Shown: positions 7,013 through 14,319 of the stretch, piece by piece
Layout of the letters: the number at the start of each line of letters is the position of its first letter
Position numbering within the stretch: the first letter of the stretch is position 1
From: Acidobacteriaceae bacterium
GTDB taxonomy: Bacteria > Acidobacteriota > Terriglobia > Terriglobales > Acidobacteriaceae
DNA: 14,952 nucleotides
NCBI GenBank assembly: GCA_003133425.1
Contig: PKXI01000294.1
Location: 4,110 to 19,061, forward strand
Direction: 5' to 3'
Program-made: the position numbers and the translations under genes
The notes under the pieces: generated by a model
What the model was told of the DNA's origin: nothing
The model's input: only the letters and a program-made list of their open reading frames with translations
The model's database searches: none

Positions 7013-8427
7013 TGTATTTCTCCCGTAGATGATTTCGTTCTGTGCTTAATGCTTGTCTGGCTTTGTGGCAACGGGGTTGGAATCGTCCCGATCTCTGCCG
7101 CGTTCGACGCCAACGTCATTACAACGATCGTGTCGATTGCTGTGGGGTTTCCACTCAGAGTTACGGTCACGCCTGTATCGCTCTGGGTGCAGGCGGCCTC
7201 TCCGCCGGTAAGCGCAGAGCAGGACAGGATCCTTGCCGGCAGGGCAGGCAGTGTAAGGGTGGGGCCGGAAGGGCTGAGGATATGGAGATAGATTGTCTTG
7301 TCGCGATATGTAGAAACGCCAAAATCCCCCGGAAGGTAAGGCCCGCCACGAGTTGCGTAGATGCTCTCACCGTAGCGGTCGAGCCACGCACCAATCTCGC
7401 GCAGACGCTGGGCCTGTGCCGGATCGATCTGTCCATCCGGGCGGGGACCGACGTTGAGCAGGAAGTTTCCATCGCGTCCGACTGCCGAAACCAGCAGGCG
7501 AACGACGGACTCCAGCGACTTGATCTTCGCGTTAGGCTGGTATCCCCAGGCGCCTTGGGTGAGGGTGGTGCAAAGCTCCCATGGGTATCGATTTTCAAAA
7601 TTGCCGAGCGCCGCGTCGCCTTCACGCGATCTAAAATCCGCCGCGGCGTCGGTGCGGTCGTTGATGACGATCGAGGGTTGTAGCTTCCTCAGATTGTCGA
7701 CCGCCGCATCGTCCTGCCAGGAGAAGGAACCGGTATATCGTTCACCCTTGGGCCTGGCGTGCCATCCGCCTTTGAAGGTGACCCCGCCGAACCCGAGCCA
7801 ATCGCCGCCTCCGCCGTCGAACCAGAGAATATCGAGCTTGCCGTAGTTGGAAGCCAGTTCGTTGAGTTGGCGATGATACTGGGCGCGCATTTCTTCGGCG
7901 TTTGCGCGGTAGATGCCAGGAAAGAAGAAGCCCGGATAGCGCCAGTCGAGCGGCGAGTAATAGAGGCCCACGTGAAGCCCTGATTTGCGCACAGCCTTCA
8001 CGTAATCGGCGACAAAATCGCGATGAGCGGCGGACTTCATGGCCGTGAAGTTGCTGCCCGGATCGTCGAAGAGCGCAAACCCGTCATGGTGGCGGGAGGT
8101 GAGCACGGTGTACTTCATGCCAGCTGCTTTGGCGAGGGCGGCCCATGCGTCCGGATCGAACTTATCCGGGTTGAACTGCCCCGCGAGCCTGGCATATTCA
8201 TCCACGGGGATCTGCTCGTCCCATTGAACCCACTCACCACGGCCGGGGATGGAATAGACGCCCCAATGCATGAAGAGACCGAACTTGGCGTCTCTCCACC
8301 ATGCAATGCGCGCTGCTGCATTATTGTCAGTGGCAAGGGGCGCCCATTGGGCACGCGCGCAAGATGTCGCACTAAGGACAGCCAGTAATAGGCATGCGAA
8401 TTTCGAGCGAATGACATTCTTGCCCAT
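6979..8427 (-). CDS. Secreted GH29 alpha-L-fucosidase
   Basis: Hydrolyses terminal alpha-L-fucosides from glycans, by a retaining mechanism. From the ATG at 8427 the protein has 482 residues and an N-terminal signal peptide ending in ARA (cleavage before Gln27), so it is periplasmic or exported. GH29 landmarks in order are: FGLFMHWGVYSIPG, TSRHHDGFALFDDP, LDILWFDGG with the nucleophile Asp204, and NFLLNVGPRPDGQID. A C-terminal beta-domain follows (YLPGDFGVSTYRDKTIYLHI). Two adjacent ATGs (8428-8430 and 8425-8427) sit after a GGGGGG stretch; the second has the better spacing. The last ~25 residues (PLPQSQTSIKHRTKSSTGE and on) are low complexity and overlap the glcG-like gene by 34 bases. The lacI-type gene ends 55 bases upstream, so control by that repressor is likely. 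Other GH29 substrates cannot be excluded. Confidence 0.93.
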   Translation of the reverse strand: MGKNVIRSKFACLLLAVLSATSCARAQWAPLATDNNAAARIAWWRDAKFGLFMHWGVYSIPGRGEWVQWDEQIPVDEYARLAGQFNPDKFDPDAWAALAKAAGMKYTVLTSRHHDGFALFDDPGSNFTAMKSAAHRDFVADYVKAVRKSGLHVGLYYSPLDWRYPGFFFPGIYRANAEEMRAQYHRQLNELASNYGKLDILWFDGGGGDWLGFGGVTFKGGWHARPKGERYTGSFSWQDDAAVDNLRKLQPSIVINDRTDAAADFRSREGDAALGNFENRYPWELCTTLTQGAWGYQPNAKIKSLESVVRLLVSAVGRDGNFLLNVGPRPDGQIDPAQAQRLREIGAWLDRYGESIYATRGGPYLPGDFGVSTYRDKTIYLHILSPSGPTLTLPALPARILSCSALTGGEAACTQSDTGVTVTLSGNPTAIDTIVVMTLASNAAEIGTIPTPLPQSQTSIKHRTKSSTGEIQCKSPDSPSAP

Positions 8428-8482
8428 CATTTCCCCCCATGAAGGTTTTGAAATTGAATCGTATAAGCCGGAAACGCTCTTG

Positions 8483-9535
8483 TCATGCGCCTGCCGACGG
8501 AGCGGCTGTCGATCCACGGACCACGAGACTGGTGGAGACGAGAAACTCTCGCTTCATGTTGGGATCGTTGGGGTCTTCGGCCTGCTGGCGAAGGGCCTCA
8601 AAGGCGGCACGCGCCAGGTCGGCGCGGGATAGGCAGATGGTGGTGAGCGGCGGCAAAGTGAACTCGGCGAAATCGATGTCGTCAAGGCCGATGACGGACA
8701 GATCCTGGGGTACCCGCAGGCCTTCCAGGTAAGCTGCGCGGAGCACACCGATGGCGGTCATGTCGTTGGAGCAGACGATGGCGGTAGGGCGCGTCGCGAG
8801 TGCCTGCAACTGGCTGTAGCCTGCCACGCCGCCTTTGAGCGTGTGGTCGCACTCGATGATCCATTTTTTCTGGAGGGTCAACTTCGCCGCCTGCATTGCC
8901 GTGCGGAAGTCGTTCTCGCGCGTGATGGCGGAGTGGAGCTTGTGTGGGCCGGCAAGGAAGGCAATTTTGCTGTGTCCCAGTTTGACAAGGTGATTAACAG
9001 CAGCATGGATCCCTGTGGAGTAGTCGAGAAGGATGGTGCTGGCCTTGGGGTCATCGAGCTTGAACTCGGCGAGCACGATGGGCACGTTGCGGTGCACCAG
9101 TTGATCGAGAACCGGCTCTTCTTCGCCAAAGGTCATTACGGCAACGCCCTCAACTTTGCGCTCGAGCATGCGGCGGACGCAGGTGGTGAGAGTCTCTGGG
9201 TCGCTGTTGGTGGAACTTACCAGGATTTCGTATCCGTGAGCCACGGCGATCTTTTCGAAGTTCTGAACGAGGTCAGGGAAGAAGGGATTGCTGATGTTTT
9301 CAACGATGATGCCGAGGAGGCGGCTGCGGCCGGAGACGAGCGTGCGCGCATGAGTGTTTGGGAAGTAATTCAACTGCTTGATGGCCTGCCAGACACGCTT
9401 GGAAAGACGCTCGCTGACCAGTGGAGAACCGTTGATGGTTCTGGAGACAGTGGCTATGGAGACCTTGGCCACGGCGGCGACGGTGCGAATGTCAGGCGTT
9501 TTCACGGCAGGCTTGCGGGATATTTTTCTAGGCAC
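8483..9535 (-). CDS. LacI-family transcriptional regulator
   Basis: DNA-binding repressor or activator responding to a sugar or derivative. The 350-residue product has the N-terminal helix-turn-helix (TVAAVAKVSIATVSRTING, residues 18-36) and hinge helix (LVSERLSKRVWQAIKQLNYF, PNTHARTLVSGRS). A periplasmic-binding-protein-like effector domain follows from LLGIIVENISNPFF, with LGHSKIAFLAGP, AIVCSNDMTAIGVLRAA and LSVIGLDDIDFAEF in their expected places. The start is GTG at 9533-9535, with AGGA 7 bases upstream; an upstream in-frame TAG rules out a longer version. It lies immediately upstream of the GH29 gene on the same strand, so the fucosidase unit is the likely target and L-fucose or a fucoside a possible effector. 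That effector is inferred from position only. Confidence 0.95.
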   Translation of the reverse strand: MPRKISRKPAVKTPDIRTVAAVAKVSIATVSRTINGSPLVSERLSKRVWQAIKQLNYFPNTHARTLVSGRSRLLGIIVENISNPFFPDLVQNFEKIAVAHGYEILVSSTNSDPETLTTCVRRMLERKVEGVAVMTFGEEEPVLDQLVHRNVPIVLAEFKLDDPKASTILLDYSTGIHAAVNHLVKLGHSKIAFLAGPHKLHSAITRENDFRTAMQAAKLTLQKKWIIECDHTLKGGVAGYSQLQALATRPTAIVCSNDMTAIGVLRAAYLEGLRVPQDLSVIGLDDIDFAEFTLPPLTTICLSRADLARAAFEALRQQAEDPNDPNMKREFLVSTSLVVRGSTAAPSAGA

Positions 9536-9570
9536 GTACGAATCCTATTCCATCCAAATCAAGTGTGAAA

Positions 9571-9583
9571 GCAATGGTATTGC
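9571..9583. promoter_or_regulatory. Candidate LacI-family operator upstream of the regulator gene
   Basis: GCAATGGTATTGC is a perfect 5-bp inverted repeat around GGT, located 36 bases upstream of the lacI-type start codon. A TGCA-TT-TGCA element (9581-9590) abuts it. LacI-family operators are short palindromes in this position, often for autoregulation, but most have an even-length centre with CG, which this lacks. No second copy was noticed before the GH29 gene. Confidence 0.35.
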
Positions 9584-9680
9584 ATTTGCATGAGGGTTGT
9601 GGAACGCAAAGAGAATTTTCTACTGTTGAAGAAAACAAAGGCGGGGTGCAGCGTCCCCGTGGCAGTGCAACGTATTCCAC

Positions 9681-9706
9681 CCTTTCGCCAGGAAAACGGC
9701 GAAAGG
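9681..9706. repeat. Intergenic hairpin, CCTTTCGCC/GGCGAAAGG
   Basis: CCTTTCGCC (9681-9689) pairs perfectly with GGCGAAAGG (9698-9706) around an 8-base loop. It lies 38 bases beyond the stop of the glycerate kinase gene (minus strand), where a terminator would sit, but no T-run follows in either direction. Its sequence resembles short palindromes that I recall as repeated in acidobacterial intergenic DNA, so it may be a REP-like element that doubles as a terminator. Confidence 0.6.
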
Positions 9707-9744
9707 ATGAGGCACGGAGTACAGAGGTTGTCTGTGAAAATGCT

Positions 9745-11199
9745 CTAGTCGCGTTCGGCAATCAGCAGCCGGAGATCGCGCAGGTTGTGGCCAGTGGGGC
9801 CGGTTACAACGGCGTCGCCGAGAGCGTTGAACATGGGACAGGCGTTGAAAGCAGCCAGGGATGCCTTGAGGTGGAAGCCGAAGGTATGGGCGCGGGCGAC
9901 GGTGGTGGGGTCGGCAATGGCGCCGGCCACCTGGGTGTTGCCGTCGATGCCATCGGAGCCGGCGCTGAGTACAGTCAGCCGTTCGCCCTGATATTTCTCC
10001 AACTCCAGCGCACAGGCCATGACAAATTGCTGGTTCCGGCCACCCGCGCCTGGGGTGCGGTCCATGGTGACCGTGACCTCGCCAACGGAGATGAGGCAGA
10101 GGCGGGGATGCACAGCGCGCAGGGCGTGGAAGCGTTCAAGCAGATAGCGTGCAGCGTCCGCATAGTCCCAGTCGTCGCAGCTGTTATCGACAACGGTGTG
10201 ATAACCGGCCTGCTGCGCCAAGGCGCGGGCGCTCTCGACCAGGTCGTGGCTGGAGAGCAGAATCTCGAAGACGGAATCGCGAAATGCCGGGTCCTCGTCT
10301 GTCATGGAGGTGGTGGCTGTGACGCGGCGCGCGGGAGCGGCCTCCGGCTTTTGAAGCTTGGGGAAGAACGGGGGCAGCCAACTCTTGTTTCCCGGTGACT
10401 CGGGCATATCTGTGCGCTCGAAGAAAGCGCGGACGGAAGGCGGAAACTTGGAGGCCAGGTTGTACTTGACGAGCAGTTCGCGCACATCGTCGACAGTTGA
10501 GTGATCGGGGGACGAGGGGCCGGAGGAGAGCGCATCGAGCGAGCGCAGGGGAACGTCGGGGAGCAGCAGGCTTACCTTGGCCGCATCGGGCGCGGCCATA
10601 GCCAGGCGTCCACCTTTAACGGCCGAAAAATGCTTGCGCAAGGTGTTGATCTCGTTGATGGGCGCGCCAGAGGCGAGCAGCGCCTGATGAAACTCTTGTG
10701 TTTCTTCGAGGGTGATCTTCGGGTCGAGGGGCAGGTCGAACATTGCCGATCCGCCGCCGGAGATGAGGAAGAAGATCAGCGTATCTTTCTTGGCTTTTTT
10801 GAGCAGCGCCAGTGTGGCGCGGGCCGCGGCGAAGGTGTCTTCATTGGGCAGCGGATGGCCGCCTTCAAAGTAGCGGAAACGCCAGTTGCGGTGTTTGGGC
10901 ACCTGGTGGTAGCAACAGATGCCGCGCAGCCCTTGACGGCGCTTCATGCGTTCGAGCAGCGTTTCCAGCATGGGCCCGGCGGCCTTGCCCAGGGAGATGA
11001 CGAAGATGCGCTTGTAACTCGAGAGATCAATCGTCGCCGGACCGCTGCCGTCAGGCACGAGACGGCGCAGTGTGTTGCCCTCGAAGCGCAAACGCCGGTC
11101 GAAGGCGGACGCAATGTTGCAGGCCTTGATGGCGCCGGTAAAGATTTGAGTCGCAGTGGAATGCAAGGTATCGAGTGCGGTATCACCGGCTGGAGTCAT
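9745..11199 (-). CDS. Glycerate 2-kinase, DUF4147/MOFRL family
   Basis: Phosphorylates D-glycerate with ATP, giving 2-phosphoglycerate that enters lower glycolysis; cytoplasmic. The 484-residue product shows the N-terminal DUF4147 domain, with VISLGKAAGPMLETLL, EGGHPLPNED and LISGGGSAM (GGGSA at 148-152). The C-terminal MOFRL domain has LISVGEVTVTM, GAGGRNQQF (384-392) and LSAGSDGIDG. The open frame extends further upstream to 11493, but that part is an Arg/Pro-rich shadow of the preceding gene. The ATG at 11199 overlaps the TGA of the upstream hydrolase (ATGA, 11196-11199), marking the true start and translational coupling. The gene belongs to the group called gckA, ttuD or glxK in other organisms; I do not assign one of those names. 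Confidence 0.93.
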   Translation of the reverse strand: MTPAGDTALDTLHSTATQIFTGAIKACNIASAFDRRLRFEGNTLRRLVPDGSGPATIDLSSYKRIFVISLGKAAGPMLETLLERMKRRQGLRGICCYHQVPKHRNWRFRYFEGGHPLPNEDTFAAARATLALLKKAKKDTLIFFLISGGGSAMFDLPLDPKITLEETQEFHQALLASGAPINEINTLRKHFSAVKGGRLAMAAPDAAKVSLLLPDVPLRSLDALSSGPSSPDHSTVDDVRELLVKYNLASKFPPSVRAFFERTDMPESPGNKSWLPPFFPKLQKPEAAPARRVTATTSMTDEDPAFRDSVFEILLSSHDLVESARALAQQAGYHTVVDNSCDDWDYADAARYLLERFHALRAVHPRLCLISVGEVTVTMDRTPGAGGRNQQFVMACALELEKYQGERLTVLSAGSDGIDGNTQVAGAIADPTTVARAHTFGFHLKASLAAFNACPMFNALGDAVVTGPTGHNLRDLRLLIAERD

Positions 11200-11915
11200 G
11201 AGAGTTGTTCCTTGAGCCAGCAGGCAAGCGAGGATTGCATCGCGGCCAGATGACCTGTAAAGAAATGATCGGCGCCGGGGAGGAGCACCAGTCGTTTGGG
11301 TTCGGCAGCGGAGGCGGCCACTTGCACCAACTCTGCTGCGGGTGCGAACTGGTCGTGATCTCCGCTTAGAAAAAGCTTTGGCAGGCTGCAATTGTGGAGG
11401 GAAGGGTAGGTGAAACTTTGCTTCTTGGTGCGGGTAGGCAATCCGAGTGCGACGAGGGCGCGGACGTTGGTAGTGGATTTGCCGTGGCCGCAACAGGCCA
11501 GAACAGTCATGGCCGCACCAAAGCTGAAGCCGATGGCCACAGCCGGGCGCTTGTATTCATTTTCAAGCCAGGCAAGAGCGGCCAGCACATCGGCGGACTC
11601 CGCCAGGCCGTCATGCGTGCCCTCGCTCAGGCCGGTGCCGCGAAAGTTGAAGCGAAGGACCGGAAGGCCTAGTCCCCACTGGGGATCGTTGAGGGCCTTC
11701 ATGGCATGGTAGACAACTTTGTTGTGTAAATTGCCGCCGCCGAGGGGATGAGGATGGCAGACCAATGCGGAAAACGGTGCATCGGGAGCGCCTTCGTTGA
11801 TTACGGCCTCGAGCCGGCCTGATGGTCCGGCCAGAAATACGCTCCGAAGTATCGGGCCCTCCTGACGCTGGTCAGGTTGGGCAGGTGCAGTTGTGGCGCT
11901 CATTCCACTCTTCAT
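11196..11915 (-). CDS. Alpha/beta hydrolase, short serine-hydrolase type
   Basis: Probable cytoplasmic esterase or hydrolase of unknown substrate. The 239-residue product has the family's oxyanion-side motif HPHPLGGG, then RFNFRGTGLSEG, the nucleophile elbow GFSFG with Ser131, SGDHDQFAP (likely the catalytic-acid region) and GADHFFTG (likely the catalytic His). This pattern fits the COG2945-like group of small predicted alpha/beta hydrolases. There is no signal peptide. The start is taken at ATG 11915; an in-frame ATG at 11903 is equally possible because no clear ribosome binding site separates them. It is the first gene of a two-gene unit, overlapping the glycerate kinase by 4 bases. Divergent from the M20 peptidase, with 155 bases between. 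Confidence 0.85.
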   Translation of the reverse strand: MKSGMSATTAPAQPDQRQEGPILRSVFLAGPSGRLEAVINEGAPDAPFSALVCHPHPLGGGNLHNKVVYHAMKALNDPQWGLGLPVLRFNFRGTGLSEGTHDGLAESADVLAALAWLENEYKRPAVAIGFSFGAAMTVLACCGHGKSTTNVRALVALGLPTRTKKQSFTYPSLHNCSLPKLFLSGDHDQFAPAAELVQVAASAAEPKRLVLLPGADHFFTGHLAAMQSSLACWLKEQLS

Positions 11916-12070
11916 TCTACTCGCAACGGGCGGCTGAATTCACCGCGTAATTTGCCCCTCAGCCCGTTTGGAGGCTGCCGGCGAGGGGAGTGGTTTCACA
12001 GGGTGAGATTGCAGTAAATGATACGGACGATTGGGTTCGACAGCAGGCTCTAAGGTATTCTGGCAGCATC

Positions 12071-13114
12071 ATGAAAGATAGCCTTGAGCCTAAGCCAATT
12101 GACCCTGTCGGGCTTACCCGTGCGCTGTGCGAAATCGAGTCAACCACCTACAACGAGGGGCCGGTGGGCGACTTTCTGGCAGATTTTCTAGCCGGGCGCG
12201 GCTGGGCAGTGGAGAAGACTCCCGTGGCGCAGCCAGCCGAGAGCGCAACCGGCGCTGCACGCTGGAACGTTTATGCGGGTGTGGCCGGTCAGACGCCGGA
12301 CCTGGTGTTTTCAACGCATATGGACACCGTTCCGCCGTACATCCCCTTCAGCGAGGATGCGGAGTTTATGTATGGCCGCGGAGTTTCAGATGCGAAGGGC
12401 ATTATCGCCGCACAGGCGGCTGCCGGCGAGGCGCTGCGCGCAGCGGGATTTCGGATTGGGTTGTTGTTTGTATCCGGCGAGGAACGCGACTCGGCCGGCG
12501 CGAAGGCGGCAAACCTCGCGCCCAAGGGTAGCCGCTTCCTGATCAATGGCGAGCCTACGGACAATCGCGTTGCCCTGGCTTCGAAGGGCGCTCTGCGGGT
12601 TTCTCTCAAATCGACTGGGAAGATGGCCCATTCTGCCTACCCGGAGCTGGGCGACTCGGCCGTGCACAAAATGGTGGGGGTTCTGGACAGGCTGCTCAAG
12701 CTGAAGTTGCCTGTGGATGAGTTCGCCGGGGATACGACGCTCAATATTGGACAGATTCAAGGCGGTCATGCGCCCAATGTTATCGCCGACCATGCCGAGG
12801 CACAGGTTCTGATTCGGCTGGTGTGCGATTCTGCACCGGTTCGCGCTGCCATCCTTGAGGCCGCCGCAGGACTGGCTGAAGTAAGTTTCACGCTGGACCT
12901 TGCGTTTGTGCGGCTTCGAGCGATCGAAGGACTGCCGACGATGATCGCCAAGTTCGCGACCGACATTCCACAATTGACCAACTGGGGAGAGCCGCTGCTG
13001 CTGGGGCCGGGGTCGATTCATGTGGCGCACACGCCGTTTGAAAAGCTGGCCAAGAAAGAGTTGCTGGAAGCGGTGGAGTTATACGTTAAAGTAGCCAGGC
13101 AGTTACTGGCATAA
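12071..13114 (+). CDS. M20-family metallopeptidase/deacylase (ArgE/DapE-like)
   Basis: Di-zinc amidohydrolase that removes acyl groups from, or splits, small amino-acid derivatives. The 347-residue product shows the M20 metal and catalytic residues: STHMDTVPP (H83, D85), GRGVSDAKG (D107), GEERDSAG (E137 and E138, general base and metal ligand), INGEPTDN, and the late His in GSIHVAHTPFE. The dimerisation (lid) domain begins near SKGALRVSLKSTGKMAHSAY. The frame is open from 11990, but residues upstream of ATG 12071 are not family-like and the protein normally begins close to this Met; the best visible AAGG (12052-12055) is rather distant. There is no signal peptide. Substrate (acetylornithine, N-acetyl-lysine, succinyl-DAP or a dipeptide) cannot be told, because no arginine or lysine genes adjoin it. 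Confidence 0.9.
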   Translation: MKDSLEPKPIDPVGLTRALCEIESTTYNEGPVGDFLADFLAGRGWAVEKTPVAQPAESATGAARWNVYAGVAGQTPDLVFSTHMDTVPPYIPFSEDAEFMYGRGVSDAKGIIAAQAAAGEALRAAGFRIGLLFVSGEERDSAGAKAANLAPKGSRFLINGEPTDNRVALASKGALRVSLKSTGKMAHSAYPELGDSAVHKMVGVLDRLLKLKLPVDEFAGDTTLNIGQIQGGHAPNVIADHAEAQVLIRLVCDSAPVRAAILEAAAGLAEVSFTLDLAFVRLRAIEGLPTMIAKFATDIPQLTNWGEPLLLGPGSIHVAHTPFEKLAKKELLEAVELYVKVARQLLA

Positions 13115-13123
13115 GTGCTATAC

Positions 13124-13143
13124 CTTCTCCCATTAAGGAGAAG
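13124..13143. terminator. Small hairpin just after the M20 gene
   Basis: CTTCTCC (13124-13130) pairs with GGAGAAG (13137-13143) around a 6-base loop, starting 9 bases after the peptidase stop. There is no T-run after it. It is probably part of the transcription-end region shared with the next two hairpins. Confidence 0.5.
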
Positions 13144-13151
13144 TTAGTAAA

Positions 13152-13194
13152 GGCGGCGAAGTGCAGTTGGGAGTTATCTCTGCACTTCGCCGCC
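13152..13194. terminator. Strong 15-bp hairpin between convergent genes
   Basis: GGCGGCGAAGTGCAG (13152-13166) is a perfect 15-bp match to CTGCACTTCGCCGCC (13180-13194), with a 13-base loop. It lies midway between the convergent M20 gene and the secreted-protein gene. The stem is strong enough to stop polymerase from both sides, but the classical T-run is lacking, so it may instead be a REP-like element or an mRNA 3'-end stabiliser. Confidence 0.65.
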
Positions 13195-13206
13195 GATTGC
13201 ATTTAT

Positions 13207-13233
13207 CGGGCAGTAACTTCTCTTCGCTGCCCG
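13207..13233. terminator. Third hairpin between convergent genes
   Basis: CGGGCAG (13207-13213) pairs with CTGCCCG (13227-13233) around a 13-base loop. On the plus strand it is followed by GTTCTTTGG, a weak T-rich tail, so it is the most terminator-like of the three for the M20 transcript. Confidence 0.5.
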
Positions 13234-13253
13234 GTTCTTTGGCCTAATTGCCG

Positions 13254-14054
13254 CTACTGTTTCACCGCTACGTACGTAGATGTACGGTCGGTCACCTTAT
13301 TGTTGTCGACTACTGTCAATTTCTTTCCATCGGACGAAACGGTCATTTTCGCTACGTCGGTTACCTTGCCGTTGCGCTTGTCCGTCTCCTCGATGGTGTT
13401 CTTGTCGACGCGTTTCAGAGAGACTGCGTCCCAGCCAAAGGCTCCCTTGACCGGGTAGTCATTGCCGTCCAACTTCGCGGTGTAGGTCTCGCCCGTTGGT
13501 GACGACATCGTGAGCTCATCTCCATTGGTCTTGTAAGTGGTGAGGAGGCCATTGTCGCTCTGTTGAATCGTGTTGATCTGCCACGAACCGGAAGTTGCAT
13601 GCACTCCGGAAGGCGCGATTCCAACTCTTTTCGCCTTGACTTCCGTTGTAACGGGCTGACCGCCGTTCTGTGGATGGAAGGTCGACTTGACCGTGAGGGT
13701 TTTGCCATCGCTGGAAACGGTCCTGGTCTGCTCACTGACTGTTGTGCCGCCTTTCTTGGTTACGCTGGCGGTCGAGTTGGCATCGACTTCCTTCACACTT
13801 ATGGTGTCATAAGCCTGGCCGGTGACGGACTGATCCTGCCCATCAGCCTTCACGTCGAACGCCGGATTGCAACTGACGCAGTGGTACCAGCCCTGGCTCA
13901 AGTAAAAGACGTTTGGCTTCGGTGATAGCTTGGATTGGCTAAAGTTGACGCGCCAAGTGCCGTCGAACGGGCTCTGCGCAGACGAAGAAGCTGGGGCCCA
14001 GAGCGTTGCCATGAGAAACAGCGCGCAAGCAACGAACCGCTCTGCCTTGTTCAT
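13254..14054 (-). CDS. Secreted beta-rich protein with internal repeat, function unknown
   Basis: I know this type only as a conserved secreted protein common in acidobacteria; no function is established. The start is the ATG at 14052-14054, preceded by a perfect AGGAGG at 9 bases; the frame upstream of it is an Arg/Pro-rich shadow. The 266-residue product has a signal peptide (cleavage after SSSA, before Gln27). Next comes SPFDGTWRVNFSQSKLSPKP, the opening typical of these proteins, and a CVSC pair (C59, C62) that could form a disulfide or bind metal. The rest is rich in Thr, Val, Ser, Lys and Gly in alternating patterns, as in a beta-barrel or lipocalin-like fold. The motif TVSSDGKxLTV occurs twice (residues 112-122 and 238-248), suggesting two homologous halves. 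It stands alone, convergent with the M20 gene and divergent from the peroxidase. Confidence 0.85.
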   Translation of the reverse strand: MNKAERFVACALFLMATLWAPASSSAQSPFDGTWRVNFSQSKLSPKPNVFYLSQGWYHCVSCNPAFDVKADGQDQSVTGQAYDTISVKEVDANSTASVTKKGGTTVSEQTRTVSSDGKTLTVKSTFHPQNGGQPVTTEVKAKRVGIAPSGVHATSGSWQINTIQQSDNGLLTTYKTNGDELTMSSPTGETYTAKLDGNDYPVKGAFGWDAVSLKRVDKNTIEETDKRNGKVTDVAKMTVSSDGKKLTVVDNNKVTDRTSTYVAVKQ

Positions 14055-14147
14055 TTGTATTGTCCTCCTGGGATTTCGATTTTGGCGCTCTGGGGGGCGA
14101 CGGGGCAATTTGGGGAAAATCTGCGTCCTTCCAGGTAGGCCGCAGCG

Positions 14148-14153
14148 ATTATA
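14148..14153 (-). promoter_or_regulatory. Candidate -10 box for the secreted-protein gene
   Basis: On the minus strand the hexamer reads TATAAT, a perfect -10 consensus, about 94 bases upstream of the ATG at 14054. No good -35 box is found 16-18 bases further up; an A-tract (the complement of the T-run near 14173-14180) lies where an UP-like element could be. The assignment rests on the -10 box alone. Confidence 0.35.
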
Positions 14154-14219
14154 TCCCTGACTGTGCACGGTCGGTTTTTTTATTTGAGCGCGCCTGGTAG
14201 ATATCGCTGGCGTGCTGTT

Positions 14220-14275
14220 GCTCATCTCAAGAACCGGGTAGCCAGGGTACCGGTTCCCTCGCAATCAAGATGAGC
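14220..14275. repeat. Nested inverted repeat upstream of the peroxidase gene
   Basis: The outer arms GCTCATCT (14220-14227) and AGATGAGC (14268-14275) enclose inner arms GAACCGG (14231-14237) and CCGGTTC (14250-14256). Both pairs are perfect, and together they could form one two-step stem-loop of ~56 bases. It lies 45 bases before the gpx start, in the divergent gap. It could be a regulator site, a leader structure, or a small palindromic mobile repeat. Confidence 0.7.
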
Positions 14276-14319
14276 GCTGTACTATTTGAACGGAAGAAGT
14301 GGTGGAGGATTCATTCGAA

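Noticed and set aside
11200..11493. N-terminal extension of the glycerate kinase frame up to 11493
   Set aside because: The extra ~98 residues are Arg/Pro-rich and lie over the alpha/beta hydrolase gene in another frame; the ATGA overlap at 11196-11199 gives the natural start.
12031..12061. Promoter for the M20 gene (TTGGGT ... TATTCT)
   Set aside because: The spacer is 19 bases, both boxes are poor, and transcription would begin almost at the start codon; not supported well enough to list.
14055..14264. N-terminal extension of the secreted-protein frame up to 14264
   Set aside because: It would bury a clear signal peptide behind ~70 basic residues; ATG 14054 has a perfect AGGAGG at 9 bases.
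14254..14285. Promoter for gpx (TTCCCT ... TACTAT)
   Set aside because: The spacer is 20 bases and the -35 box lies inside an inverted repeat; not convincing.
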